From positions 186,001 to 250,000 of the forward strand of contig CBDCBH010000003.1 of assembly GCA_965214235.1 (NCBI GenBank): a stretch of DNA of 64,000 bases, written 5' to 3'. The notes beneath the pieces are model-generated. The model had not been told where the DNA came from and ran no database searches. It was given only the letters and a program-made list of their open reading frames with translations. The DNA is from Ilyomonas sp965214235. Its GTDB lineage: Bacteria; Bacteroidota; Bacteroidia; Chitinophagales; Chitinophagaceae. Shown here piece after piece: positions 16,069 to 25,179 of the stretch (position 1 is its first letter; every line of letters starts with the position of its first letter). Position numbers and translations under genes: made by a program.

Positions 16069-17961
16069 ATGCATTATATATCAGCAGAAAATCTTACCAA
16101 AAGTTTTGGCGTAACACCGCTTTTCAATAACATTTCTTTTCACATTAATGAAGGCGATAAAATTGCTTTGGTTGCCCGCAATGGTGTTGGCAAAAGCACT
16201 TTGCTTCGTATCCTGTCGGGCAAAGAAACGCCCGATGAAGGCAAGCTATGGATCAATAAAGATGTAACCGCTGCCCTTTTTGAACAAGACCCGAAACTGG
16301 ATGAAAACAAAACCGTTTTAGAAAATATTTTTCATGTTTCTCATCCTGTAATGAAAGCCATCCGCGCTTACGAGGAAGCCGAAGAAAATGAGGATGTGAA
16401 TGCTATTACAGATGCCATCACAACAATGGATGAGTTGAATGCCTGGGAATTTGAAGCAAAGGTGAAGCAGATTATGAGCAAGCTCAACATTCATCATCTT
16501 CATCAAAACATAAAGGACTTAAGCGGCGGTCAGCGCAAACGTGTGGCATTGGCTGCAACCCTTATTGACATTGGTTTTGAGCACCAACACACTTTGCTGA
16601 TGATGGATGAGCCAACCAACCATTTGGACGTTGAAATGATTGAATGGCTGGAGCATTATTTAAGCGGCGAAAACATAACGTTGCTGTTGGTTACGCACGA
16701 CCGTTATTTTTTAGATGCTGTTACTAATGAAATATGGGAGCTTGAACGGAGCAATATGTATGTGTACAAGGGCGATTACCAAAATTATTTAGAACGAAAA
16801 GCAGCCCGCATAGAAAGCGAACAGGCAAGCATTGACAAAGCGAAAAATGAATTTCGAAAAGAATTGGAATGGATGCGGAAACAACCCAAAGCCCGCACCA
16901 CAAAAAGCAAATCCCGACAAGATAATTTTTATGAAGTAGAAGCCAAAGCAAAACAAAAAATAGAAGATGCGCAAATGCAATTAGGAGTAAAAATGAGCAG
17001 GCTTGGCGGTAAGATTGTAGAGATGAAAAAAGTTTACAAAAGTTATGACGACACGTCTATTTTAAAAGGTTTCGATTATACATTTAGCAAAGGAGAACGC
17101 ATTGGTATCATTGGCAAAAATGGCGTTGGAAAATCTACTTTTTTAAATATTCTGCAAGGCATTGAACCTGTTGACAGCGGCAAAGTAAATGTTGGTGAAA
17201 CGGTTATTTTTGGCAACTTTTCACAACAAGGCCTGGTGATAAAAGATAATTTGCGTGTAATAGAATATGTAAAAACATTTGCCGAAAGTTTTCCTTTAGC
17301 AAAAGGCGGAAGTTTAAGCGCAGCGCAGTTTTTGGAGTTGTTTTTATTTCCTCCGGAGAAGCAATACACTTATCTCAATTCGTTAAGCGGTGGCGAAAAA
17401 AAGCGATTGCAACTGCTCTCCATTTTATTTCGAAATCCTAACTTTTTAATATTGGATGAACCCACGAATGATTTGGATTTGCCAACCTTGGGCGTGCTTG
17501 AAAACTTTTTAAGCGATTATGGAGGTTGCATTTTAATTGTATCGCACGACCGTTATTTTATGGACAGGTTGGTTGACCATTTGTTTGTGTTTGAAGGCGA
17601 AGGAAGAGTGATTGATTTTCCTGGAAATTATACGCTATACCGCCTGGATGAAAGAGCAAAAGAAGGGCAAAAACAAACCCCCGAATCAACAAATAAAAAC
17701 TCACAACCCACCATAAATCTTCAACCAAAAACATCTTTAGACATCAAGCGCAAAGTGGGTTACAAAGAAAAGCGCGAGTTTGAATTGCTGGAAAAAGAAA
17801 TTGCTGAATTAGAAACCGAAAAGCAACAGTTGGAATTGAAGTTAAGCGATAGTAATGTTACATACGAACAAGTCAGCACGTGGAGCAATCGTATCGGCAA
17901 TATCACTAACGAAATTTCAACCAAAGAAATGCGCTGGCTCCAGTTAAGTGAGATGATGTAA
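16069..17961 (+). CDS. ABC-F family ATPase (Uup-like)
   Basis: 630 residues with two ABC ATPase domains and no membrane segment. Domain 1: Walker A NGVGKSTLL (about 41), signature LSGGQRKR, Walker B LLMMDEPTNHLD. A linker rich in R, K and E (about 230-300) follows. Domain 2: GKNGVGKSTFL, LSGGEKKR, LILDEPTNDLD. The C-terminal arm (KREFELLEKEIAELETEKQQLE, about 565-630) is a coiled coil as in Uup. ABC-F proteins act on ribosomes or on DNA transposition and branch-migration control; this arm points to the Uup branch. The gene is probably near-leaderless. The symporter gene follows after nine bases, so they likely share a transcript. Confidence 0.92.
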   Translation: MHYISAENLTKSFGVTPLFNNISFHINEGDKIALVARNGVGKSTLLRILSGKETPDEGKLWINKDVTAALFEQDPKLDENKTVLENIFHVSHPVMKAIRAYEEAEENEDVNAITDAITTMDELNAWEFEAKVKQIMSKLNIHHLHQNIKDLSGGQRKRVALAATLIDIGFEHQHTLLMMDEPTNHLDVEMIEWLEHYLSGENITLLLVTHDRYFLDAVTNEIWELERSNMYVYKGDYQNYLERKAARIESEQASIDKAKNEFRKELEWMRKQPKARTTKSKSRQDNFYEVEAKAKQKIEDAQMQLGVKMSRLGGKIVEMKKVYKSYDDTSILKGFDYTFSKGERIGIIGKNGVGKSTFLNILQGIEPVDSGKVNVGETVIFGNFSQQGLVIKDNLRVIEYVKTFAESFPLAKGGSLSAAQFLELFLFPPEKQYTYLNSLSGGEKKRLQLLSILFRNPNFLILDEPTNDLDLPTLGVLENFLSDYGGCILIVSHDRYFMDRLVDHLFVFEGEGRVIDFPGNYTLYRLDERAKEGQKQTPESTNKNSQPTINLQPKTSLDIKRKVGYKEKREFELLEKEIAELETEKQQLELKLSDSNVTYEQVSTWSNRIGNITNEISTKEMRWLQLSEMM

Positions 17962-17970
17962 ACTTGCTGC

Positions 17971-19206
17971 ATGAAGTCGTTCACAAAATCTCTTTACTTC
18001 TATGTTCTTCTTGCCATTGCAACCGGCATTTTATTAGGTCATTTTTTTCCGAACTTCGCGAAGCAGCTTAAGCCGCTTGGCGACGCATTTATCAGGTTAA
18101 TTAAAATGATGATTGCGCCAGTTATTTTTTGCACCATTGTTACCGGCATTGCAGGAATGGATGACATAAAAAAAGTAGGCAGAGTTGGCTTAAAAGCCAT
18201 TCTCTATTTTGAAGTAATGACAACGCTTGCATTATTTGTTGGCTTAACATTGATTAATCTTTTTCATCCTGGTGCAAACATGCACATTAATGTCGCAACG
18301 CTGGATGCTTCTGCCATCACATCAAAACAAACAGAACATACAACGGTTGTTGATTTTTTACTGCACATCATTCCTGAAACTATGGTAGGTGCATTTACAC
18401 AAACCGATTTATTGCCGGTTTTATTCATTTCGGTTTTATTTGGTTTTGGCCTGGCTATAATTGGTGTAAAAGCAAAACCTGTTTTATCAGGTATTCAATC
18501 ATTATCACAAGCTTTGTTTGCAATCATTAACATCATCATGAAAGCCGCACCCATCGGGGCTTTAGGCGCCATGAGCTATACTATTGGCGCATATGGAATT
18601 GCACAATTAAAACCACTTGCCGGTTTAATGGGAACGTTTTATTTTACTTGTATTTTATTTGTGATTGTTGTGCTGGGAAGTGTTTTAAAAGCGTTTGGAT
18701 TTAATGTTTTTAAATTGCTTTCTTACATTAAAAATGAATTGCTCATTGTTCTGGGTACATCTTCATCCGAATCGGCTTTGCCGCCTCTGATGAAAAAATT
18801 AGAAGCGGCAGGTTGCTCAAAATCGGTGGTTGGTTTGGTGGTACCCGCTGGGTATTCTTTTAATTTAGACGGTACTTCTATTTACTTAACCATGGCGGCT
18901 GTTTTTATTGCACAAGCTACTGACACACCGCTTTCTTTATCGCAGGAAATTACGTTGCTGGCTGTTTTAATTGTAACTTCTAAAGGAGCGGCTGGCGTGA
19001 CAGGAAGTGGCTTTATCACGTTGGCAGCAACGCTTCCAACAGTAGGTCATGTGCCAGTTGCAGGGCTTACTTTAATTTTAGGAATTGATCGGTTTATGAG
19101 TGAAGCCCGGGCTATCACCAACATCATTGGCAACGCGGCAGCCACTTTTATTATATCGAAATGGGAGAAAGAACTGGATGAAGAAAAAGCGGTTGTAGTA
19201 ATGTAA
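17971..19206 (+). CDS. Dicarboxylate/amino-acid:cation symporter
   Basis: 411 residues of the DAACS (GltP/DctA) family. It takes up C4-dicarboxylates or acidic amino acids with H+ or Na+. Family features: about eight membrane spans, the serine-rich hairpin GTSSSESALPPLMKKLE, the NLDGTSIY motif in TM7 (GYSFNLDGTSIYLTMA) and DRFMSEARAITNIIGNAAAT in TM8. The arginine in DRFMSEARA is the residue that usually separates acidic-substrate carriers from neutral ones. It follows the ABC-F gene by nine bases and converges on DUF72 with a three-base gap. Confidence 0.9.
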   Translation: MKSFTKSLYFYVLLAIATGILLGHFFPNFAKQLKPLGDAFIRLIKMMIAPVIFCTIVTGIAGMDDIKKVGRVGLKAILYFEVMTTLALFVGLTLINLFHPGANMHINVATLDASAITSKQTEHTTVVDFLLHIIPETMVGAFTQTDLLPVLFISVLFGFGLAIIGVKAKPVLSGIQSLSQALFAIINIIMKAAPIGALGAMSYTIGAYGIAQLKPLAGLMGTFYFTCILFVIVVLGSVLKAFGFNVFKLLSYIKNELLIVLGTSSSESALPPLMKKLEAAGCSKSVVGLVVPAGYSFNLDGTSIYLTMAAVFIAQATDTPLSLSQEITLLAVLIVTSKGAAGVTGSGFITLAATLPTVGHVPVAGLTLILGIDRFMSEARAITNIIGNAAATFIISKWEKELDEEKAVVVM

Positions 19207-19209
19207 AAA

Positions 19210-20115
19210 CTAATCGAATAAAGTTGCCTGCGGACGGATAGAATGCACATTAGGAAAGTGAATGTTAGAGGCAGCGTTTACTTGTTCAATTAAATATTTA
19301 TTCAGCAATGGTGAATTCAAATCGTTATGCTGATGCATAAAAAAATAAATCTTTTCAATGCCTTTATTCATCCATAATTGCAAGCGGTTTGTCCATTGTT
19401 GAATACGTGTATAATCGGTGGTATGCAAGCCATTGCCAACAAAGCGAATAAAGGTTTCAGGCTTACTCAACCGCATGTGTATATTATCGCGTTTTCCTGC
19501 GGTATCTGTTATTACCAATCCAACTTTATATTCTCTTGCAAAATCGTATAATTTGTTATTCAAGCCATTGTCAAACCAACTGCTGTGGCGCAGTTCAATA
19601 AACACATCCAAATCGCTGGGCAATCGTTCAATAAACCGTTTTATAACAGGCAATTCATCCACACCCATTTGCGGGTTAGGCATTAAAAAAACCGGACCTA
19701 ATGTTTCTTCAAAAGCTTCTATGGCATGTACAAATTCATTTACTTCTTTATCGCAACGTTGCAGCCGCGCCACGTGCGTAATGTATTGAGGAAATTTAGG
19801 GCAAAAACGAAAGTTGCTGCTTACCTGTTCCTTCCAATGCTTTACTTGTTCAACAGATGGAACTCGATAATAAGTTGTGTTTAATTCAACACAATTAAAC
19901 AGCTTTGCATAGAAGTGTAAAAAGTCTTTTTCTTTTGTATTTGCCGGATAAAACTGACCAAGCCAGTCCTTTGTTCCCCAACGTGGGCAACCAATAAAAA
20001 CTTGCGTATCAGGCTTACTTTGTTTTTTAAAAATCGCACCGTTTTCAACAGGCTCGGGAGGCAACTGAAAGTTGATATTGCTTAATTGCTTTGCATCAGT
20101 TTTTCCCCATTCCAT
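19210..20115 (-). CDS. DUF72 domain-containing protein
   Basis: 301 residues. A TIM-barrel-like DUF72 protein: VFIGCPRWGTKDWLGQFYP near residue 40 is the usual GCxxW start, followed by FNCVELNTTYYRVPS, SNFRFCPKFPQYITH and VFIELRHSSWFDN (the ELRHxSW motif). No enzymatic activity is established for the family. About 35 residues come before the conserved start. It is convergent with the symporter and lies 33 bases downstream of the CsbD gene end on the same strand, so the two could be one unit. Confidence 0.85.
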   Translation of the reverse strand: MEWGKTDAKQLSNINFQLPPEPVENGAIFKKQSKPDTQVFIGCPRWGTKDWLGQFYPANTKEKDFLHFYAKLFNCVELNTTYYRVPSVEQVKHWKEQVSSNFRFCPKFPQYITHVARLQRCDKEVNEFVHAIEAFEETLGPVFLMPNPQMGVDELPVIKRFIERLPSDLDVFIELRHSSWFDNGLNNKLYDFAREYKVGLVITDTAGKRDNIHMRLSKPETFIRFVGNGLHTTDYTRIQQWTNRLQLWMNKGIEKIYFFMHQHNDLNSPLLNKYLIEQVNAASNIHFPNVHSIRPQATLFD

Positions 20116-20148
20116 ATTGAAGTTTTTAGCAGCTAATTGTAGATTTTA

Positions 20149-20337
20149 TCAACCAAGACTTCTTAACCATTTTATCAAATCATCCTTTGCTCGTCCGGTC
20201 TTTTGCTGCAGGTTACCGAGAAACTCATCATCTTTTCCTTCTTCATATTTCAGGTCGTCATCGGTAAGATCGGCATGTGCTTGTTTCACTTTGCCTTTAA
20301 TTTCATTCCACTTACCTTTTAGTTCTAATTTGTCCAT
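20149..20337 (-). CDS. CsbD family stress protein
   Basis: 62 residues from the ATG at 20337; a TTG three codons upstream is also possible. MDKLELKGKWNEIKGKVKQ and LTDDDL.Y.EGKDDEFLGNLQQKTGRAKDDL are the two halves of the CsbD fold, a small helical bundle abundant under general stress in many bacteria. Biochemical role unknown. Its context between DUF72 and acyl-CoA reductase gives no extra clue. Confidence 0.85.
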   Translation of the reverse strand: MDKLELKGKWNEIKGKVKQAHADLTDDDLKYEEGKDDEFLGNLQQKTGRAKDDLIKWLRSLG

Positions 20338-20410
20338 GATTGGCAATCGTTTATTGGTGATTAATAATAATAAACTTGCGCTATTATTATGCCAATAAAA
20401 TGAATGGTTT

Positions 20411-21406
20411 TTACAACTCCTTCAATAAAAGTAAAGTGTCTGCACCGTCAGCAAAATCAGTAAGCGCGGGCTTTTGCGCATTGCCAAATGCTGTGTGATG
20501 ATGCCCTACAATACACTGAATGTTATTGTTGTTTTGAAGAACAGAAACGGTTTCTTCCAAAGAATTATAAAAGCTGAAATTTAATTGCGATACCGGTGCG
20601 AACAATGAAACGTTTTCGGTTAATAAAACAAAACCATTTGTCATGTAAAACTTATTGCTCATAATTAGCAAGGCAAGATGATAATCGTAGTTATTTTTAT
20701 ACTTATTGAACTCAAAAAAATATTCATACTTTTTAAGAGCTTCAAGAAATGGAATAAAATTATAACCCTCAGGCGCAAACAATTTTGTTACATTACGACA
20801 GCCCAAACCAAAATATAAGCAAACATCATCGGCTAACAGTTCCAATTCTTCGTTTGTTTCATTTCCTTTTAACACTGCAACCGAAGTGCGGTTTTTACGA
20901 ATGATGTGCGGGTACTTTCTAAAATAATAGTCAAAGTACCTGCCCGAATTGTTACTGCCGGTTGCTATGTAAGCATCACAACCTTTCAGCGTTTCGGCAA
21001 CACTTGTGTGGCTTGTAAATTCATCATCCCAATCTTTTATTTTTTTGAATAGAAACGGCAGCAGCACATCATCTTTGGAAGACAATTTTATTGTTGCCTG
21101 ATGGCCACTGATGAACACGCACAAAAAATCGTGAAAGCCAACAAGGGGAATGTTTCCAGCCATTACAATACCTACGTTTTTTATATTGCCGGGTTCGCCA
21201 ATTTTGTAATGATGCGCCACTTTTTCCAACATATCGCTTTTCAAAAAATTAGTACAGATATTATGGATAGCAAGCTCAATAAACTGCGGTATAAACCATT
21301 GGTTTTGTAAATAAGCTTTTTGTTTTACTGCAATCCACTCTTCACTGTTTGTTTGCATGTATATGCCTAACTGCACCAATACATTTATCCTTTGTTGCAC
21401 ATTCAT
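20411..21406 (-). CDS. Acyl-CoA reductase (LuxC-like)
   Basis: 331 residues of the aldehyde dehydrogenase superfamily, LuxC-type. It would reduce a fatty acyl-CoA to the aldehyde with NADPH. Visible: GIVMAGNIPLVGFHDFLCVFISGHQATIKLSSKDD (nucleotide-binding start, GNIPLVG), DAYIATGSNNSGRYFDYYF, and FGLGCRNVTKLF containing the candidate nucleophile cysteine. It is shorter than LuxC and lacks a recognisable C-terminal extension. Divergent from the ferredoxin gene with a 61-base shared spacer, an arrangement I recall from other Bacteroidota and that hints at electron transfer between them. Confidence 0.85.
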   Translation of the reverse strand: MNVQQRINVLVQLGIYMQTNSEEWIAVKQKAYLQNQWFIPQFIELAIHNICTNFLKSDMLEKVAHHYKIGEPGNIKNVGIVMAGNIPLVGFHDFLCVFISGHQATIKLSSKDDVLLPFLFKKIKDWDDEFTSHTSVAETLKGCDAYIATGSNNSGRYFDYYFRKYPHIIRKNRTSVAVLKGNETNEELELLADDVCLYFGLGCRNVTKLFAPEGYNFIPFLEALKKYEYFFEFNKYKNNYDYHLALLIMSNKFYMTNGFVLLTENVSLFAPVSQLNFSFYNSLEETVSVLQNNNNIQCIVGHHHTAFGNAQKPALTDFADGADTLLLLKEL

Positions 21407-21467
21407 TTTTCAGCACTATTTTTGGGCTGTAAAAGTAGTTTGTAAACCTCGTTAAACAGAACATAAT

Positions 21468-21815
21468 ATGGCAATCAAAATAACCGATGAATGTATTAAT
21501 TGCGGCGCGTGCGAGCCGGAATGCCCGAACAACGCCATTTATGAAGGTGGCGTAGAATGGGCGATAAAAGATGGCACCAGCGTTACGGGCAGCTTTACTT
21601 TAATGGATGGCGAAGCGGTAAATGCAGACGAGCGGTTCACACCTATTTCTGTTGATATATATTATATTTCGCCTAACAAATGCACCGAATGCCAAGGCTT
21701 TCATGAAGAGCCTCAATGCGCTGCTGTTTGCCCTGTTGATTGCTGCGTGCCAGATGAAATGTACCGTGAAACAGTTGATGAATTGCTGGGCAAAAAAGAA
21801 AGGTTGCACATGTAA
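21468..21815 (+). CDS. 2[4Fe-4S] ferredoxin
   Basis: 115 residues. The first cluster motif is CINCGACEPECP (residues 9-20) and the second is CTECQGFHEEPQCAAVCP, with a longer insertion between its second and third cysteines, typical of the proteobacterial YfhL / Bacteroidota type of ferredoxin. Electron carrier in the cytoplasm. It is divergent from acyl-CoA reductase and followed by a strong terminator, so it is monocistronic. Confidence 0.92.
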   Translation: MAIKITDECINCGACEPECPNNAIYEGGVEWAIKDGTSVTGSFTLMDGEAVNADERFTPISVDIYYISPNKCTECQGFHEEPQCAAVCPVDCCVPDEMYRETVDELLGKKERLHM

Positions 21816-21856
21816 AAAACAAAGAGGCAAGAATTAAATCCGGAGAAACAAGTTTT

Positions 21857-21894
21857 AAAATAGTGAAGGCCGATATGTTCTTCACTATTTTTTT
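21857..21894 (+). terminator. Intrinsic terminator of the ferredoxin gene
   Basis: Perfect 12-base stem AAAATAGTGAAG / CTTCACTATTTT with an 11-base loop and continuing T run. Confidence 0.85.
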
Positions 21895-21907
21895 GCAGTA
21901 AAACAAA

Positions 21908-21929
21908 AAAGCCACGAGAACGTGGCTTT
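21908..21929 (-). terminator. Intrinsic terminator of the converging gene
   Basis: Stem AAAGCCACG / CGTGGCTTT with a four-base loop; on the minus strand it is followed by six T. It probably ends the gene at 22005-22445. Confidence 0.75.
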
Positions 21930-22004
21930 CAGTCAAAGCAGAGGGCAGGATTGCGAGTAAATCGAATTTGAATTATCAAAATGAGTTTTAGTATCAAATG
22001 TGTT

Positions 22005-22445
22005 TTACATTTTAGCGTAATAATGCACTTTTCCTTTTGTGTTCACATCCAATACGATGGTTGGTTTTTTAAGTTTTGTGAGAGACACATAAAAGCGAAA
22101 GTAACCGTCTTTAGTAATAAACATCAGTGCTTCCTGCGCAGTGTAATTACCATACTTCTTTTTCATGTTATCCAAAGCGCTGGCAGGTAAATCAGTCAAC
22201 GACATAGGTATAGAAAATCCAATTAATTCATCGCTTTCAATATCATAGAAAGCCTGAATTTTGTTTCCATTCAAATCAAATGATGACATTTTAAATGCAC
22301 CATTGTTAACCGTTACGGTGCTTTGTGCAGCTTTAAAAGCGGTAGTTAAATTTTTTACCAGCTTCAAGTTCTTATCAGCCGTTTTGCCGTAAGAGGTGAG
22401 CGCCATTGCCATTAATAAAACGGCGGCGAAGATTAGCTTTTTCAT
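22005..22445 (-). CDS. Exported hypothetical protein (146 aa)
   Basis: MKKLIFAAVLLMAMALTSYGK is a clear signal peptide. The mature part (about 125 residues) is alpha/beta in look, with FKMSSFDLNGNKIQAFYDIESDELIGFSIPMSLTDLP and YGNYTAQEALMFITKDGYFRFYVSL. The layout (short strand, loop, helix ALDNMKKKYG, strand) recalls PepSY-like periplasmic proteins of Bacteroidota, but I cannot confirm that. It has its own terminator (21908-21929) and is divergent from the sigma factor gene at 22668. Confidence 0.7.
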   Translation of the reverse strand: MKKLIFAAVLLMAMALTSYGKTADKNLKLVKNLTTAFKAAQSTVTVNNGAFKMSSFDLNGNKIQAFYDIESDELIGFSIPMSLTDLPASALDNMKKKYGNYTAQEALMFITKDGYFRFYVSLTKLKKPTIVLDVNTKGKVHYYAKM

Positions 22446-22643
22446 GTTCTTTAAGTTTTAGTGTTTTAAATAAATATGTGTAACAAAACCGTTACATACA
22501 ATGAATCGCAATAGTAAAAAAGAAGGAAACATTGATCTTTCTTTTTTATCTGTTAAATAAAATGAAGTAAAAACAAAAGGTATAAAACCAATAGTATCAC
22601 TAAATCGTAACCGTCTTTCTTTTTAAATATTACATAAAGTATT

Positions 22644-22651
22644 TAGATTTG
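22644..22651 (+). promoter_or_regulatory. -7 box TAGATTTG upstream of the sigma factor gene
   Basis: Exact TAnnTTTG match, 16 bases before the TTG start at 22668. The -33 region is T-rich but has no clean TTTG. Confidence 0.45.
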
Positions 22652-22667
22652 TTTTTAAAGCAGTCCC

Positions 22668-23252
22668 TTGACAAACACCGATACCGAAATAATTAATAAG
22701 CTAACATCAGGTTATGCAGAACGCAGCAAGCAGGAGAAAATGCTGTATGAAGAGTTTTTTTATTTTGTAAACGAAGGCTGCCGCAAGTACAATCTTACAT
22801 ATGAAGATAGTTTTAGCGCATACAGCGATGCTTTTTTATCGGCGTTGCTAAATATTATTAATGGTCGTTTTGACGGACGATCTTCTATCAAAACTTATTT
22901 ATTTCAAATCTTTTCTAATAAATGTATTGACCTCATAAGAAAAAGTACGACTAATAAACAACAGGTGTTTAAAACAACAGAAATGCCCGAATTAATTAAC
23001 CAGTTACCCGATGGTGCCAGAACCGCAGTTGAAAAAATGATGAACCATGAACAACGGTTGGCAGTAAAGGAAACAATGGATAAAATTGGTGAGCGATGCA
23101 AGGAATTATTACTGTTGTTTGAAGATGGCTACACCGATAAGGAAATAGCCGAACACCTGAATTACAACAATGCAGCCGTTGTAAAAACAACCCGGTTGCG
23201 CTGTTTGGATAAGTTGAGAGAAAAAATAAAATCGGTTTCTTTTAGCAGATAG
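22668..23252 (+). CDS. ECF-like sigma-70 family RNA polymerase sigma factor
   Basis: 194 residues. Region 2 spans about 26-95 (EFFYFVNEGCRKYNLTYEDSF, then FDGRSSIKTYLFQIFSNKCIDLIRK, where the SIKTYLFxIxxNxCxDxxR pattern is the -10 recognition and core-binding helix). Region 4 spans about 140-190 (RCKELLLLFEDGYTDKEIAEHLNY..AAVVKTTRLRCLDKLR), a helix-turn-helix for the -35 element. The start codon is TTG; the next methionine would cut into region 2. The next gene, 50 bases downstream, encodes a single-span protein with the look of its anti-sigma partner. Confidence 0.9.
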   Translation: MTNTDTEIINKLTSGYAERSKQEKMLYEEFFYFVNEGCRKYNLTYEDSFSAYSDAFLSALLNIINGRFDGRSSIKTYLFQIFSNKCIDLIRKSTTNKQQVFKTTEMPELINQLPDGARTAVEKMMNHEQRLAVKETMDKIGERCKELLLLFEDGYTDKEIAEHLNYNNAAVVKTTRLRCLDKLREKIKSVSFSR

Positions 23253-23302
23253 CCGAAGAAGAGTAAAGGTGAATGTAGAGTTGTAACTTTTAAAATACAC
23301 GT

Positions 23303-24040
23303 ATGAGCGGAACAGTAGAATATATTGATGCTTACTTTAACCAGGAGTTGAACGAAAGCGAACGGAAACAATTTGAAGCCCGCTGCACTGCTGATGAGGA
23401 TTTTGCCAAAGAAGTGGCTTTTTATATAACAGCAAGAAATGTGGCGCGTGAGGCTTTAATAAAACAAAAGCAACAATGGAAAAGCAACAGCGAAACGGTA
23501 AAAGAAACCATTGCTTTAAAGCCTGTAAAAAAGCCAACGTTATTAAGATGGATGCCTTATGCAGCGGCGGCTTGTTTGGTTTTTATAATGGCATTTGGTT
23601 TTTTGTTTGCGATGAACAGCCCGAAGCGGTTGGCAAATAATGTTATAAAAGAAAATTACTCGCAGTTAAGCCACACGATGGATGCTTCGAGAGACAGTAT
23701 GCAACTTGGCATCTCGGAATATAACAGTAAAAATTATCAACGCGCTTTGGTATTGTTTGAAAGTGTAAAAAATAAAGATGCAGCTAACAGCGATGCAAAA
23801 AAATATGCAGGACTTAGTTACCTGCAACTAAAAAATTACGACAAAGCGGTGCAATGCTTTACAGAGCTGTCTGCCATGAATGGTTTGTACAGCAACAGCG
23901 GCGATTTTTTAGGAGCCATCACATTGTTAGAACGCAATGCACCTGGTGATAAAGAGGCTGCAAAAGAGTTGCTGGAAAAAGTGGTAAAAGAAAACGAAGA
24001 TGGAAGTGAGGTGGCTAAGAAGATGTTGGAGAAATGGTGA
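23303..24040 (+). CDS. Membrane anti-sigma-like protein with periplasmic TPR domain
   Basis: 245 residues. The N-terminal part (1-80) begins VEYIDAYFNQELNESERKQFEARCTADEDFAKEV, the helical pattern of anti-sigma N-terminal domains without a zinc motif. One membrane span lies at 84-104 (MPYAAAACLVFIMAFGFLFAM). The rest (105-245) holds TPR-like helices (ISEYNSKNYQRALVLFESV, YAGLSYLQLKNYDKAVQCFTEL) and should be in the periplasm. It most likely holds the sigma factor of the preceding gene at the membrane. Its periplasmic TPR half could be a docking site for the TPR-CHAT protein encoded 1.1 kb downstream; that is inference. Confidence 0.75.
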   Translation: MSGTVEYIDAYFNQELNESERKQFEARCTADEDFAKEVAFYITARNVAREALIKQKQQWKSNSETVKETIALKPVKKPTLLRWMPYAAAACLVFIMAFGFLFAMNSPKRLANNVIKENYSQLSHTMDASRDSMQLGISEYNSKNYQRALVLFESVKNKDAANSDAKKYAGLSYLQLKNYDKAVQCFTELSAMNGLYSNSGDFLGAITLLERNAPGDKEAAKELLEKVVKENEDGSEVAKKMLEKW

Positions 24041-24212
24041 GGAAAAAAAGAATGATTTTGAATGGATAGTTTACAAAGCCATTTATAGATAACAAAGAAC
24101 TTGTAAAAATTGTATAAATTCTCTCTTTTTGAACATGAATGTACGTTCAGATTTAAATAACAACACATCAGCCGCTATCAAATTATATTGTATAATAATA
24201 TTGAAGACAAAC

Positions 24213-24258
24213 AAAAATAATTTATGGCTGACTGGTTAGTCAGCCATAAATTATTTTT
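24213..24258 (-). terminator. Long perfect terminator hairpin
   Basis: A 21-base perfect inverted repeat (24213-24233 / 24238-24258) with a GGTT loop, followed by T-rich sequence on the minus strand. The TAA at 24251-24253 lies inside the stem's first arm; it is the stop of the alternative, Gly/Pro-rich reading frame of the gene upstream, which suggests where the gene used to end. Confidence 0.8.
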
Positions 24259-24465
24259 TCGGTTCTGGCGGCGGGGTTGGATTAATTGTTCCTCCACCGC
24301 CACCCTTTCCAGTGTCAACTTTAATAGAAGAGAATTAGAAGACGGCTTTATTAGGTTATTTGCGCCATGTTTTGTGACATTTTCATTCACTTCTTTGTTA
24401 CAACTTAATGCCATTGAGACAATAAAAAAAATAGTACAACATAGATAAAAGGTTTTGTTTTTCAT
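24251..24465 (-). pseudogene. Frameshifted small lipoprotein, Gly/Pro-rich tail
   Basis: The frame opens at 24465 with MKNKTFYLCCTIFFIVSMALSCNKEVNEN, a lipoprotein signal with lipobox ALSC (C22). In that frame the sequence runs to residue 95 straight through the terminator hairpin, which is unnatural. In the neighbouring frame the last 26 codons read SSIKVDTGKGGGGGTINPTP then PPEPKK and stop at 24251, at the hairpin base. The two frames join if two bases are removed from the TCTCTTCT repeat at about 24325-24333. I infer a recent dinucleotide slip. Its original product would be about 70 residues, a lipid-anchored peptide with a flexible Gly/Pro tail. Confidence 0.6.
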
Positions 24466-24702
24466 AAAAAAATTTTTTTAAAATTCGACTTTTTATAAAA
24501 CAAAAAATTTATTAAAAAATTTATTAAAATAATCAAGAAAGCTAATGCATAGAACCGTTTGTTTCTCTAAGAAACTAATCCATCAATATAATCGCAGAGT
24601 ATTATACATTTGATACTAAAATGTGAAATTTGCCTTAGAAAAACAAGGTTGCTTTTCTTTCCGATTTTTTATCAATTAAATTACAAACACTAAAACAATT
24701 TT

Positions 24703-24936
24703 ATGGCAGAGAACAATTTTGAAACTACATCAGCAAACAAAGAACTAGGAGGAAAAACAGGACCGATAATCCTTCCACCACCACCACCTCCCACACCACA
24801 GGTAGAAAAAAAATTAATAATCCAAATAGCTCTTGCTATTGTGACTGTTGTTGGTATTTTTTATTTATTGTCTGCTTTTGCAGATTTGCAGCAACAGTTA
24901 TTTGGATTAACCTATCGGGAGCGAGAGAGAACATAG
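24703..24936 (+). CDS. Small proline-rich single-span membrane protein (77 aa)
   Basis: Residues 1-20 are polar (MAENNFETTSANKELGGKTG), 21-32 contain PPPPPPTP, 38-60 form one membrane span (LIIQIALAIVTVVGIFYLLSAFA) after two lysines, and the tail FGLTYRERERT is charged. By the positive-inside rule the Pro-rich part is probably cytoplasmic. No family recognised. It lies between the sigma/anti-sigma pair and the TPR-CHAT gene, in the AT-richest part of the window, with a 243-base spacer before the protease gene. It could be a substrate or partner of that protease; this is speculative. Confidence 0.55.
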   Translation: MAENNFETTSANKELGGKTGPIILPPPPPPTPQVEKKLIIQIALAIVTVVGIFYLLSAFADLQQQLFGLTYRERERT

Positions 24937-25179
24937 TAAATATCGACAAACTAACCTAAAACAAGACGCTATAACTACAGCTCTTAATAAAACAAGAAAT
25001 ATATATAATACCTAAATAGTTTGTTTAATAGAAAGTGTATCAAAATTTGTTCACGGATATTCTTTTTCTACTTAGCTCTTATTAAAAAGCAAATTACCAG
25101 AGAATTATTTGCTGGTTATGTAAAACTATATTGACGGCTTAGCAGAATAAGAAATCTTTGGAAAATAAAATCAATTGTC

